The notes under the pieces are model-generated. The model did not search any database. It was not told where the DNA came from and saw nothing but the letters and a program-made list of their open reading frames with translations. Below, piece by piece: positions 26,079-33,837 of a stretch of DNA of 36,695 nt. The number at the start of each line of letters is the position of its first letter. Within the stretch, counting starts at the first letter, position 1. Source of the stretch: Burkholderiales bacterium (GTDB lineage: Bacteria > Pseudomonadota > Gammaproteobacteria > Burkholderiales > Burkholderiaceae_C). Position numbers and translations under genes: made by a program. The DNA lies in contig JAGWLR010000030.1 in assembly GCA_028864885.1 (NCBI GenBank), forward strand, positions 1 through 36,695, in the 5' to 3' direction.

Positions 26079-27665
26079 TCAAGGAGATTGAAACAAGCCT
26101 GCCAATGCCCGGGCGTAACGTCGAGCAAAATAATCCACACCGCGTTGAAGTGGATGCCCGTCGCGCGTGATGTAGAAGTGGTCCATGTTGCCGTCCCCCA
26201 TGGGGTGATCCACCGCACCACTGCCGGTGATCCAAGGCCCGCCCGGATCCGTCGAAATAGGTAGGAACAGCGCGTTCGGATCGGCCCACAAATCAAAGGC
26301 GGTCCGCAGATTTTTCTCAGCCTCGACTATCGGCCCGGCCACCGTGCTTTCGCCTTGCAGCGGGTTGTTGCCAGCCACCACAATCACAGCGTCGGGCTGC
26401 AAGGCCCGCAATCGACGCAGGTAACTCAAGGCCGCCTCAATTTGCTGCTCACGTGGGTAGGACGAATCGTTGTGATTGCCTGCGATGAGATAGACGTCCG
26501 CCTGCAGCGACGCCAAGCGCTCGACCCTTTGCTCATATCGGGTCTTCCTGCCACCGTTGTCTGAAATGAAGCCTGTTCCGCCCTGCGCCAGATTGGACAC
26601 GTCATCGCACCCGATCAACTGCCCCATTTGCGTGACCCAATCTTGGCCGGGTTGATAAGGCGTGTTGTAGCCCCCTTGGGTCAGGCTGTCGCCCTCTACA
26701 GCCAGCTTCCAATGGTGAGGTGACGGTTCGACCCAGATCCGCGATCCCGCCTCGGTGATCAGCCTGTAAGCGGTGATGGCGAATCCCTCCGTGGTCCGGA
26801 TCCGAATCTGCTTCGCAAGCCCTTTCAAAGACGTCTGTGAAAAGTCAATTTCAAATCCACCAGGATTGATGAGCGCCGTATCAGCAGGAAGGGACACTTG
26901 GCCATCGCTGAGGCGGCGTCCGTTGACCTCTATCACCATCCGCTGACGGGGATAGATGGCGTTGAAACTTTGCAGCAGGACGCGATCAGAATCGGTCGAG
27001 AACGTCAGGGATGCCGTGGCAGGTGCCTGGTATATCGGCCGAGCCTGGGTTCCACCATTGCCACCGAAGACCGTGACAACGGGCACCGGCATGCCGGGGT
27101 CCAGCGCAACGATGCCCCCGCCAAACTTCCCCACAGGGGCTTCCAACGAAGGCGTGACCGTTTGAAACCCCGGCCAGTCTTTCAACAAGTCACTCGGCCG
27201 GCCCCAACGCACAGCCGCCTGACCGGGGTCGGCTCGGGGCAAGCGCACTTCTCCGTCGTAGTACCAGGTCACACCACCATCCTGGATCGGCCCGTCCCCC
27301 GCCCCAGAGGGGCCAGGCCCCACCGTGGAGGATGGGCCCGAGGCCGTCATGGCGATGTATTGATGACTTTCGTCCCCCTCCAGCCCACGAACCACGTCCC
27401 CTTGTACGTAGGCGAAACCAGGCTGCCAAACTGAGGGCGGCCCCCAGGGCAGGTCATCCAGCACGTTGTGGACAGCCGCATCCGACATCCCCGCGCGGAT
27501 GTTCTGAAGCAAGATGGCATCTGCAGCCAATGGCGCAGGCGCCGACGCGCCAGCCTGCGGCGAGATGGCGGGGGCATCGGTGGTCGACGCCGAGCCGCCG
27601 CCACAGCCGGTGAGCCCCACGGCCACCCACCATGTGCACATGCTGGCGACCCAGAAAACCCGCAT
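26079..27665 (-). CDS. Secreted SGNH/GDSL-type hydrolase lipoprotein
   Basis: A 528-residue exported protein. The signal peptide ends at LTGC (lipobox), followed by a Gly/Ser/Ala/Pro linker. Residues about 75-155 (WQPGFAYVQGDVV, then a Gly/Pro/Ser-rich run and DGGVTWYYDG) resemble small carbohydrate-binding-like modules found in exported and phage-tail proteins. The SGNH domain begins near 320: Ser327 in EGDSLTQGG, the Gly/Asn block AQGGTGFI, GNHND, and His504 in RDGHP. The usual D-x-x-H is shortened to D-x-H, with Asp502 two before the histidine. It would be a cell-surface or periplasmic esterase, perhaps removing acyl groups from polysaccharide. AGGAGG lies 6 nt before the ATG and falls partly inside a predicted hairpin. 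Confidence 0.88.
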   Translation of the reverse strand: MRVFWVASMCTWWVAVGLTGCGGGSASTTDAPAISPQAGASAPAPLAADAILLQNIRAGMSDAAVHNVLDDLPWGPPSVWQPGFAYVQGDVVRGLEGDESHQYIAMTASGPSSTVGPGPSGAGDGPIQDGGVTWYYDGEVRLPRADPGQAAVRWGRPSDLLKDWPGFQTVTPSLEAPVGKFGGGIVALDPGMPVPVVTVFGGNGGTQARPIYQAPATASLTFSTDSDRVLLQSFNAIYPRQRMVIEVNGRRLSDGQVSLPADTALINPGGFEIDFSQTSLKGLAKQIRIRTTEGFAITAYRLITEAGSRIWVEPSPHHWKLAVEGDSLTQGGYNTPYQPGQDWVTQMGQLIGCDDVSNLAQGGTGFISDNGGRKTRYEQRVERLASLQADVYLIAGNHNDSSYPREQQIEAALSYLRRLRALQPDAVIVVAGNNPLQGESTVAGPIVEAEKNLRTAFDLWADPNALFLPISTDPGGPWITGSGAVDHPMGDGNMDHFYITRDGHPLQRGVDYFARRYARALAGLFQSP

Positions 27666-27674
27666 CCTTCAGCC

Positions 27675-27710
27675 TCCTTGTATGGCCCCTGTCCAGAGGG
27701 AATACAAGGA
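27675..27710 (-). promoter_or_regulatory. Inverted repeat overlapping the ribosome-binding site of the SGNH gene
   Basis: TCCTTGTAT (27675-27683) and ATACAAGGA (27702-27710) are a perfect 9-bp inverted repeat, with an inner CCCT/AGGG pair (27687-27690 and 27697-27700). In the minus-strand transcript the second arm supplies the AAGGA part of the Shine-Dalgarno of the SGNH lipoprotein. It could be a translational switch, or a DNA operator between this gene and the divergent yceI-like gene. Confidence 0.5.
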
Positions 27711-27778
27711 ATGTGCCCCGTACAGATGACGTGCTAATGTCATTCACGCTGACGTTCCTTCACAACCGAAAACCGCAC

Positions 27779-28375
27779 ATGTATCCATTTCGCTCCATCG
27801 TGGCGATGATGCTCGCTACACCCGCGCTGGTCTGGGCCGCGCCCGTCACCTACCCCATCGACCCCACTCACACCTACCCCAGCTTCGAGGCCGACCACAT
27901 GGGCGGCATGTCGGTGTGGCGCGGCAAGTTCAACAAAACGTCGGGCACCATCGTTCTGGACAAAGCTGCGCATCAAGGCACGGTGGACGTGACCATTGAC
28001 ATCAACAGCATCGACTTTGGGCTCGACGCCATGAACAGCAAGGCCCGAAGCGACGAGCTGTTTGACGCGGCCCGCTATCCCACCGCCACCTACAAAGGGC
28101 ACTTGGATGGTTTCACCGCAGACGGTGTCCCCACCAAAGTGGTCGGAGACCTGACCCTGCATGGGGTCACGAAGCCCGTCGAGCTTGAGATCCGGAGTTT
28201 CAAATGCATGCCCCACCCCTTGTTCGGACGCGACTGGTGTGGCGCCGATGCCCTGGCCACCATCCATCGCGATGAATTCGGGATCGATGCGGGCAAAGCC
28301 TTCGGCTTCAAGATGGACGTGACCTTGCGGATTCAGGTCGAAGCGCTGGCTGCGCCTGCCGCCGAACCGAAGTAA
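27779..28375 (+). CDS. YceI-family periplasmic lipocalin-like protein
   Basis: A 198-residue protein. The signal peptide is MYPFRSIVAMMLATPALVWA with cleavage before APVTYPID. The mature protein has the YceI-family pattern: DPTHTYPSFEADHMGG, GTIVLDKAAHQGTVDVTIDINSIDFG, FDAARYPTATYKG, and GDLTLHGVTKPVELEI. Members form a lipid-binding barrel that holds isoprenoids such as polyprenyl-phosphate or quinone precursors. I chose the ATG at 27779 because it gives a compact signal peptide. An in-frame ATG at 27737 would add 14 residues. No good ribosome-binding site is visible. It is divergent from the SGNH gene and followed by a terminator. Confidence 0.92.
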   Translation: MYPFRSIVAMMLATPALVWAAPVTYPIDPTHTYPSFEADHMGGMSVWRGKFNKTSGTIVLDKAAHQGTVDVTIDINSIDFGLDAMNSKARSDELFDAARYPTATYKGHLDGFTADGVPTKVVGDLTLHGVTKPVELEIRSFKCMPHPLFGRDWCGADALATIHRDEFGIDAGKAFGFKMDVTLRIQVEALAAPAAEPK

Positions 28376-28395
28376 GCGGGGCTCAAGAAGATTCG

Positions 28396-28427
28396 AAGCC
28401 CCGGCCCAATCTCTGGGGCTTTGTCTT
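28396..28427 (+). terminator. Rho-independent terminator after the YceI-family gene
   Basis: AAGCCCC (28396-28402) pairs with GGGGCTT (28415-28421) across a 12-nt loop and is followed by TTGTCTTT. It lies 20 bp after the YceI stop codon in the right orientation. Confidence 0.75.
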
Positions 28428-28866
28428 TGATGGGCGGCGCACCTTTACCCAAACTTGCGACGAAGTGACACAGAAAACGCGGCGAATCGAGCAGACATGG
28501 CAAGTGGTGTCCATGGAATTGGCATGACTGCCGTCGACACGGTGCCATTTGGATTGGGGACGCTAAGACACTGGGGTCACAGGAAATCCCATTGATGGCG
28601 CAAAGTTAAAAACTGTGCCGGCCCTGGCCTGAATACCAAGTAACGCTACCGCAATTAGCGTCAATTTGTGCAAGGTATTGCTCAGGCTTTTGTTCGTGTC
28701 CACCGCGCCCGCTCGTAAAGCACCTGTTTTGATGTTTCGACAGCGTAGATAGCGGTTGTGACGTGTATTCATCGCTCATGGTACGAACGGACCACAGTAC
28801 CCCGTCACAACTGAGAAACAGGTAGCCGATATGCGCAACCTGCCTACAGATGGCCTACAAGCCCCC
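28428..28866. other. Gene-poor stretch between YceI terminator and tRNA remnant
   Basis: No convincing gene is seen in this stretch. A 69-codon reading frame on the minus strand (28563-28772) has a hydrophobic stretch (KLTLIAVALLGIQARAG) but only a weak ribosome-binding site and no recognisable family. I regard it as possible but unsupported. The stretch lies on the chromosomal side of the island junction, downstream of the tRNA 3' end. Confidence 0.4.
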
Positions 28867-28901
28867 CAAAAACGACAAAGCCCAGTTTTGCAAACTGGGC
28901 T
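28867..28901 (-). terminator. Terminator of the original tRNA-Thr gene
   Basis: On the minus strand AGCCCAGTTT-GCA-AAACTGGGCT is a perfect 10-bp stem with a 3-nt loop (28879-28901), followed by TTGTCGTTTTT. It starts 16 nt beyond the CCA end of the tRNA half at 28918, where a tRNA terminator is expected. Confidence 0.85.
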
Positions 28902-28917
28902 AAGTGCTTGATTTATA

Positions 28918-28965
28918 TGGTGCCGGAGAAAGGAATCGAACCCTCGACCTTCTCATTACGAATGA
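28918..28965 (-). other. Displaced 3' half of tRNA-Thr(CGT): attachment site of the island
   Basis: Read on the minus strand this is the anticodon loop TTCGTAA (anticodon CGT), the 3' anticodon stem, the variable loop, a T arm with GGTTCGATTCC, and the acceptor end CTCCGGCACCA. The sequence upstream (28966 onward on the plus strand) cannot form the 5' anticodon stem, D arm or acceptor strand, so this is only the 3' half. It closely resembles the 3' half of tRNA-Thr(CGT) genes such as thrW, a known integration target. It lies about 180 bp from an integrase gene, which marks it as att. Because the native terminator follows, this is the host's own half displaced by insertion. The rebuilt tRNA should lie at the far right end of the element. 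Confidence 0.85.
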
Positions 28966-29084
28966 CAGAAAAAAGGCATTTGCCTGTATTCATTTGCGTT
29001 GATAAACTAGCCAAATCCCCTAGCTATAGCTAAGGAACAACCGAAGCAGTGTTGATAGACGTTCGGCATTTTTCGGGATTCAGA

Positions 29085-29119
29085 CTTACATCCACCCTTA
29101 CATCCTAGGCCGATGTAAG
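29085..29119. repeat. CTTACATC repeat cluster upstream of the integrase
   Basis: CTTACATC occurs at 29085-29092 and 29097-29104 as direct repeats 12 bp apart, and its inverse GATGTAAG at 29112-29119. The second and third copies form an 8-bp inverted repeat around CTAGGCC. The cluster lies between att and the integrase ATG, so integrase arm-type sites or an autoregulatory operator are the likely roles. A 12-bp palindrome, TAGCTATAGCTA, lies nearby at 29021-29032. Confidence 0.6.
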
Positions 29120-29142
29120 TGACGATTTAAGGAGGGGAAGGC

Positions 29143-30645
29143 ATGGCCAAGGTTTCATTCACGGCGGCACGGGTTGCAGGGTTCAAGTGCCCAGATGGCA
29201 AGGCCCAGGCTTTCCTGTGGGATGACGGCGTCCCAGGGCTGGGCCTGCGCGTCACGCCCAACGGCAAACCCGCCTATGTGTTCCAAGGGGTGTACAGGGG
29301 CGGTTACGTCCGTATCACTATCGGCAATCCCTCAGCATGGAGCATCAAGGACGCCCAGACCAAAGCCCGGGAGCTTCAACGGCTGATTGACGAGGGAAAA
29401 GACCCGCGTAGCCTCAAGCGCGAGGCGATCGCCGCCCACAAGGAGCAAGAAGCGGAAGCGCTGGCCCAAGCTGTGACCGTGGGCGACCTGTGGCCGGTCT
29501 ACCTCGAAGAAGGCAAGCCCAAGCGCCGCGACGCCTGGAAGCCCCGTTACCTTGAGGACATCAAACGCATGAGCTCAGCGGGTGGTGAACCCAAGAAGCG
29601 CGGCACCGGCACCACTCGGCCCGGCCCCCTATTCCCGCTGATGGCCCTGCGCTTGGTGGACATCACCGAAGACACCCTCAAGGAATGGCACGACGAGGAG
29701 GCAAAGACAAGCAAGCACCAAGCCGTGCGGGCCTTGATGATGTTCCGAGGCTTTCTCCGCTGGTGCGCCACGAAGCCTAAGTATCGAGGGCTAGTGGACA
29801 AAGAAGCAGGCCGAGCCCCTGCCCTGCTGGAAGCCCTGCCCGGCATGAAGCGCCGCACGGATGCCCTGGACGCCGCCCAGGTGGCCGGGTGGTGGGCCGG
29901 GGTGGAGCAGTTGAACAACCGCACCGCCTCTGTGTACTTGCGCGCCCTGCTGCTGACTGGCGCACGTCGGGAGGAAATGGCCGGGCTGAAATGGACTGAT
30001 GTGGACTTTCAATGGCGCAAACTGACCCTTGCTGACAAGGTAGAGGCTACCCGCACCATCCCCCTGACGCCCTATCTGGCCCAACTACTCACCACACTGC
30101 CCCGCGTCAACGAGTGGGTTTTCTCCAGCACCAAAACTCTGAGCATGACGCCCGCCAATATCAAGCGCCGGACGCGTGATGCTACCGACTCGGGGCGAAC
30201 AGCGCCAGCTGGTGATGTTGCGACCGTAAGCGCATCGGGCCGCATGGCAGACCCAAGAAGCCAGCACGCCAAGGCACTGCTAAGCGCCCGGATTGACGGG
30301 CTAACCATCCACGGTCTGCGCCGCTCGTTTTCCTTGCTGGGTGAAGCTGCCGGAGCGCCAGCCGGTGCTATCGCGCAAGTGATGGGGCACAAGCCCAGCG
30401 CCACAGCAGAGGGCTACCGACCTCGCAGCGTGGATGCCCTGCGTCCCTTCCTGGCGCAAATTGAATCGCATGTGCTAGCGCTGGCAGGGGTGCAATTCGA
30501 CGAGCAAGCTGAGCAGGGTAAGCTGCATGCGGTGTCCAACAGCCAAACCGTTCCGCCCCAGCTAGGCCCGCAAACCGAAAAGCGGGATTCCTTCACCCGC
30601 CTGCTGGGGCACAGATTGAAGGCTGACCTTGAAGGGGGGCAATAA
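29143..30645 (+). CDS. Tyrosine-type site-specific integrase (P4-like, DUF4102 N-terminus)
   Basis: A 500-residue recombinase that catalyses integration and excision of the element at the tRNA-Thr site. The N-terminal arm-binding region is DUF4102-like (VPGLGLRVTPNGKPAYVFQGVYRG). A SAM-like core-binding domain spans about 110-230, followed by the catalytic domain. Catalytic residues: Arg275 in TGARREEM, His390 and Arg393 in HGLRRSF, His416 in MGHKPS, and nucleophile Tyr425 in EGYRPRS. There is an extra segment at about 345-380 and a long tail after the tyrosine. AAGGAGGGG precedes the ATG. The stop codon is immediately followed by the reading frame of the next gene. Confidence 0.96.
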   Translation: MAKVSFTAARVAGFKCPDGKAQAFLWDDGVPGLGLRVTPNGKPAYVFQGVYRGGYVRITIGNPSAWSIKDAQTKARELQRLIDEGKDPRSLKREAIAAHKEQEAEALAQAVTVGDLWPVYLEEGKPKRRDAWKPRYLEDIKRMSSAGGEPKKRGTGTTRPGPLFPLMALRLVDITEDTLKEWHDEEAKTSKHQAVRALMMFRGFLRWCATKPKYRGLVDKEAGRAPALLEALPGMKRRTDALDAAQVAGWWAGVEQLNNRTASVYLRALLLTGARREEMAGLKWTDVDFQWRKLTLADKVEATRTIPLTPYLAQLLTTLPRVNEWVFSSTKTLSMTPANIKRRTRDATDSGRTAPAGDVATVSASGRMADPRSQHAKALLSARIDGLTIHGLRRSFSLLGEAAGAPAGAIAQVMGHKPSATAEGYRPRSVDALRPFLAQIESHVLALAGVQFDEQAEQGKLHAVSNSQTVPPQLGPQTEKRDSFTRLLGHRLKADLEGGQ

Positions 30646-30686
30646 TAGGCTATCACTTTCTGAACGCTACTGAGGCCGCCGACGAG

Positions 30687-31373
30687 TTGAACCGGCGCGA
30701 TTCGCTGCGGCGATGGACTCCATCCCAGGTATTGCGTGAAGCCAAAGCGGGGCGATTGCCTGTGTGCTTCGACTTCGCTGGATCGCTGGTTACGCATTCG
30801 GTTGATGGCAAGCCAGAGCCTGGGGGAGTGATTCCAAGGATATTGGACTTCGACGGAGTTGTGCGGAGCCTCAATCAGCCTACTACCGATGGCCTGTTCG
30901 GTTTTGCTATTCTGGTGGAGATTCTGGAGGCGAACTCACTCAAGTTCTCCCATAAGGACGGCAAACGGTCGCGCGGGATTGACCTTCCAACCGAGTTCTC
31001 GTACGGTGGGCCCATCAAAGCTGGACACACGGTCGAATGCTGGCTTGAGGATGTTAGTGTGCTTCCACAGGATTTCCTGTTTTGCCTTGACGACCTAGCA
31101 AAGCTGGTGCTAGCCACCTTGCCCAAAGCCCCAATATTGGCACCCGTCAGCCCGGGAACTGAGCATGCCGGGTCGGCGCAGGATGCACCGACAGGTCCCA
31201 CAGTATGGACAGCAGCGCGGATATTTGAGGTGCAGGCTTATCGAGACCAGCACGGCCTGAAAAAAACCGCCTTGCATTACAAAGTCTCGCAGACCACCAT
31301 CTCCAATCACACAAAGCCGAAGAAGAGCCCGACAGCATCACCGTTCGCAGGACTGGGAAGCAACCCAAGGTAA
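30687..31373 (+). CDS. Unknown island protein with C-terminal helix-turn-helix
   Basis: I do not recognise a characterised family. From the TTG at 30687 it has 228 residues. The N-terminus (SLRRWTPSQVLREAKAGRLPVCFDFAG) reads like a conserved domain of phage- and island-borne unknown proteins. The C-terminus (GLKKTALHYKVSQTTISNHTK) looks like a helix-turn-helix. The frame stays open upstream to 30633, encoding GYHFLNATEAADEL, which continues the conserved-looking N-terminus, but contains no ATG, GTG or TTG. A strong AGGGGGG (30633-30639) sits 5 nt before an ATA at 30645, so the real start may be non-canonical. It directly follows the integrase and is followed by palindromic repeats it might bind (inference). 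Confidence 0.7.
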   Translation: MNRRDSLRRWTPSQVLREAKAGRLPVCFDFAGSLVTHSVDGKPEPGGVIPRILDFDGVVRSLNQPTTDGLFGFAILVEILEANSLKFSHKDGKRSRGIDLPTEFSYGGPIKAGHTVECWLEDVSVLPQDFLFCLDDLAKLVLATLPKAPILAPVSPGTEHAGSAQDAPTGPTVWTAARIFEVQAYRDQHGLKKTALHYKVSQTTISNHTKPKKSPTASPFAGLGSNPR

Positions 31374-31374
31374 C

Positions 31375-31450
31375 CCGCAAGGGGTTGCGGAGGGGTTGCG
31401 GTTTTCAGCCTGACGACAGAGTAAAAGAACAAAGCCGCAAGGGGTTGCGG
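31375..31450. repeat. CCGCAAGGGGTTGCGG palindromic repeats
   Basis: The 16-bp inverted repeat CCGCAA-GGGG-TTGCGG occurs at 31375-31390 and 31435-31450 (60 bp apart), with a partial copy AGGGGTTGCGG at 31391-31401 followed by TTTT. They fill the 151-bp gap between the HTH-tailed gene and the small DNA-binding protein gene. They could be operators, replication-protein sites, or a terminator with alternative pairing. Confidence 0.65.
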
Positions 31451-31524
31451 ATTGACTGCAACGGGGGGTGCGCCCGAATACTTCGGAACCATCAACAACG
31501 CCAGTAGGCAAAGGATGGTTCTAA

Positions 31525-31779
31525 ATGCAACCTGCAATCCAATACAGCGCCAGCACACAACGTTCCACCAATGACCAGCAGTTCCCTCCGCTGGAGCAGG
31601 TCAATCGGCCTACAGTGCCGACCCACCAGGCGGCTTATTACCTGAACCGCCGCCCGCAGACTTTGCGCGGGTGGGCCTGCCTGGAGAACGGGGCACTGCG
31701 TCCAACACGCGTCAGTGGCCGCCTTGCTTGGCCTGTTGCTGAAATTCGCCGCTTGCTGGGTGTGGGGGGTGGCGCGTGA
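31525..31779 (+). CDS. Small AlpA/MerR-like DNA-binding protein
   Basis: An 84-residue protein with a single helix-turn-helix of the excisionase/AlpA type: VPTHQAAYYLNRRPQTLRGWAC, then a wing-like GALRPTRVSGRLAWPVAEIRRLLG. Such proteins act as directionality factors (Xis) or activators of integrase and replication genes in P4-like elements; which applies here cannot be told. AGGATGG precedes the ATG. Its stop overlaps the GTG start of the replication gene, so the two are translationally coupled. That suggests a regulatory protein made with the replicase. Confidence 0.8.
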   Translation: MQPAIQYSASTQRSTNDQQFPPLEQVNRPTVPTHQAAYYLNRRPQTLRGWACLENGALRPTRVSGRLAWPVAEIRRLLGVGGGA

Positions 31780-33836
31780 AAATGAATGGCCTCGCATCCA
31801 AGGCCAATGGCATGGGTGAAGCCGTTGGTCGTGGTACCGAAAACTTGAGCGGCACGACCGAGTACCGGGCGAAGAACTTGGATTGGTGGCGCTCGTTGGT
31901 TGATCAGGTAGCTGGCTCGGATCGCGCCGCCATCGCTGCCGGCCTGTCGATTGACGATCTGGTGGGGTGGAGCGCGACCGCCAGTAACTACAAGGGAGAG
32001 AGCGACGTTCGATCTGCCTTCCGAACGATCACCAAGGATGGCGGCACCGGCCCCGGTACCCTGTTCGCCATTGCCCGCGACCATGGGTTTTCACTGTCTA
32101 GCGCAGAACGGGGCGCGATGGGACGCTCTGCCTTGCCTGAAGCCCGTCAGACATCGCCAGTCGCACCGAAGACAAAGCCGCCAGCATCCAAGCCGGCAAC
32201 AGGAATGCGTGCGGATGAGGTGTGGAGCCGCTGCAAGCCTGCGACCCATGCCCACCCCTACATCGCTGAAAAGCAGGCTGCAGGCGTCCCGCTGGAGCAT
32301 CTGCGAGTTGTGCCTGCTGGCGATCCGCTTACCGTGGCAGGGGAGCGTATGGCCGGTGCCTTGGTGGTGCCCGTGCAGCGCCCCGGCGATATGCCTGCCA
32401 GCCTGCAATTCATACCGCCGCCAGACGTGGCCGCCCGGCTGAAAGCCAAGGAGAAACCTGGAAAGTTGAATCTTCCCGGTGCCCGCATGGATGGCTGGTT
32501 TGTTGTGGGCGAATTGGTGCCGGCCGAGCCGGTTTACTTGTGCGAAGGCATTGGGCAAGCATGGGCCTGCTGGCAAGCGACGGGCCGCGCTTCCGTGGTG
32601 GCCTTTGGTTGGGGGCGCGTCAAGACCGTGGCCGAAGCACTGCGCCAGCAATACCCCGCTGCCCGGCTGGTGTTGGTGCCGGATGTTGGCAAGGAAAAGG
32701 ACGCTGCCAAGATTGCTGCTGCGGTCAGGTGTGAGTTCGTCGCCATGCCTGAGGGCTGGCCTCAGAACAGCGATGTGAACGACATGGCCAAGCAGGAAGG
32801 GCATGACGTATTAGCCGATCTGTTGGGTACAGCCAAGCCACCGCCGCTGCCTCTGGGGACTGTCTTTGCTGATGAGTTGGCAGCCGCCTATGAGCCGCCA
32901 GATGAGCTGGTGCAAGGGATTCTGACTGCTGGGGCTGGCTCCATGTTGTACGGCGATTCCAACAGCGGGAAAACATTTTTCACAATCGACATGGCTTGTG
33001 CTGTGGCGCGAGGTGTTCCATGGATGGGGCGCAAGACTGAGCAGGGGTTGGTTGTGTACGTTGCAGCAGAGTCCCCGGCATCGGTACGCAGTCGCTTGCA
33101 TGCGTACCAGCAGCATCACCAATGCCGGGTGCCCAACTTCGCCATCGTCCAGAGCCCGTTAGATTTGTTCAGCAGTAATACCGACACTGAGGCACTGATT
33201 GCCTTGGTGAAACTGGTCGAGCGCCAGAAGGGGCAGAAAGTTCGGCTGATTGTTGGCGACACACTGGCACGATTGAGCGCCGGTGCAAACGAAAACAGCG
33301 GTGAGGATATGGGCCTTGTGGTGCAGCGTTTCGACCGTATCCGCGCTGAATGCAATGCTCACTTTTTGATGATCCACCACAGCGGCAAGGCGGCAGCCAA
33401 CGGTGCCCGTGGGTGGAGTGGTATCCGTGCCGCAATGGATACCGAAATTGAAGTGACCGATCGGGGCGCAAGTCGGTGTGCAGAAGTCACCAAGCAACGC
33501 GACTTGAGCAGCAAGGGCGAACGTATTGGCTTCACCTTAGAGCGTATAGAGATCGGATTTACCAAGTGGGGAGAACCCGCCACGACCTGCATTGTGCTGC
33601 CCGCGGATGCACCAGAGATGGCCGTGAAGGGTAAGCAGCGCATGGGGGAGGTTGGGGGTGCTGTTGTCGAGTTCCTGGCGCAACGCAAGGTCGGCATTCG
33701 AAAAGCTGAAGTCGCCAAGCACTTCGAGGGCCGGTACGAGCGAAGCAACGTGTACCGCGCAATCAGATCCTTGGTGGCAGCCCAAGCCATCCACGAAGCT
33801 GCCGGCATGGTGTGCATTGCCGCAGCTGCCAAGTGA
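31776..33836 (+). CDS. Toprim domain-RecA-like helicase (RepA/AAA_25) replication protein
   Basis: A 686-residue fusion. Residues about 25-105 resemble a PriCT-type helical region (WWRSLVDQVAGSDRAAI). About 115-360 form a Toprim-like region with LCEGIGQAWACW (CEG at 256-258) and VLVPDVGKEKDAAK, the acidic metal site, then QNSDVNDMA. About 375-610 form a RecA-like ATPase: Walker A GDSNSGKT at 393-400, Walker B RLIVGDTLARL near 490-500, and HHSGKA near 533, as in RepA hexameric helicases. The C-terminus (KVGIRKAEVAKHFEG, SNVYRAIRSLV) is a winged helix that could contact DNA. It would unwind and perhaps prime the element's own origin; primase activity is not certain from sequence. The start is GTG at 31776, or ATG at 31782. 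Confidence 0.88.
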   Translation: MKMNGLASKANGMGEAVGRGTENLSGTTEYRAKNLDWWRSLVDQVAGSDRAAIAAGLSIDDLVGWSATASNYKGESDVRSAFRTITKDGGTGPGTLFAIARDHGFSLSSAERGAMGRSALPEARQTSPVAPKTKPPASKPATGMRADEVWSRCKPATHAHPYIAEKQAAGVPLEHLRVVPAGDPLTVAGERMAGALVVPVQRPGDMPASLQFIPPPDVAARLKAKEKPGKLNLPGARMDGWFVVGELVPAEPVYLCEGIGQAWACWQATGRASVVAFGWGRVKTVAEALRQQYPAARLVLVPDVGKEKDAAKIAAAVRCEFVAMPEGWPQNSDVNDMAKQEGHDVLADLLGTAKPPPLPLGTVFADELAAAYEPPDELVQGILTAGAGSMLYGDSNSGKTFFTIDMACAVARGVPWMGRKTEQGLVVYVAAESPASVRSRLHAYQQHHQCRVPNFAIVQSPLDLFSSNTDTEALIALVKLVERQKGQKVRLIVGDTLARLSAGANENSGEDMGLVVQRFDRIRAECNAHFLMIHHSGKAAANGARGWSGIRAAMDTEIEVTDRGASRCAEVTKQRDLSSKGERIGFTLERIEIGFTKWGEPATTCIVLPADAPEMAVKGKQRMGEVGGAVVEFLAQRKVGIRKAEVAKHFEGRYERSNVYRAIRSLVAAQAIHEAAGMVCIAAAAK

Positions 33837-33837
33837 T

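Noticed and set aside
26041-26289. Extended N-terminus of the exonuclease/GIY-YIG gene
   Set aside because: The extra residues overlap the SGNH gene on the same strand in another frame and do not belong to the exonuclease fold.
28563-28772. 69-codon minus-strand frame with a hydrophobic segment
   Set aside because: Weak ribosome site, no recognised family, low-density region; kept only as a remark, not as a gene.
28918-29000. Complete tRNA gene
   Set aside because: Only the 3' half is present: no matching 5' acceptor strand, D arm or 5' anticodon stem follows on the minus strand.
31375-31450. CRISPR array
   Set aside because: Only two full palindromic copies with no regular spacers and no cas genes.
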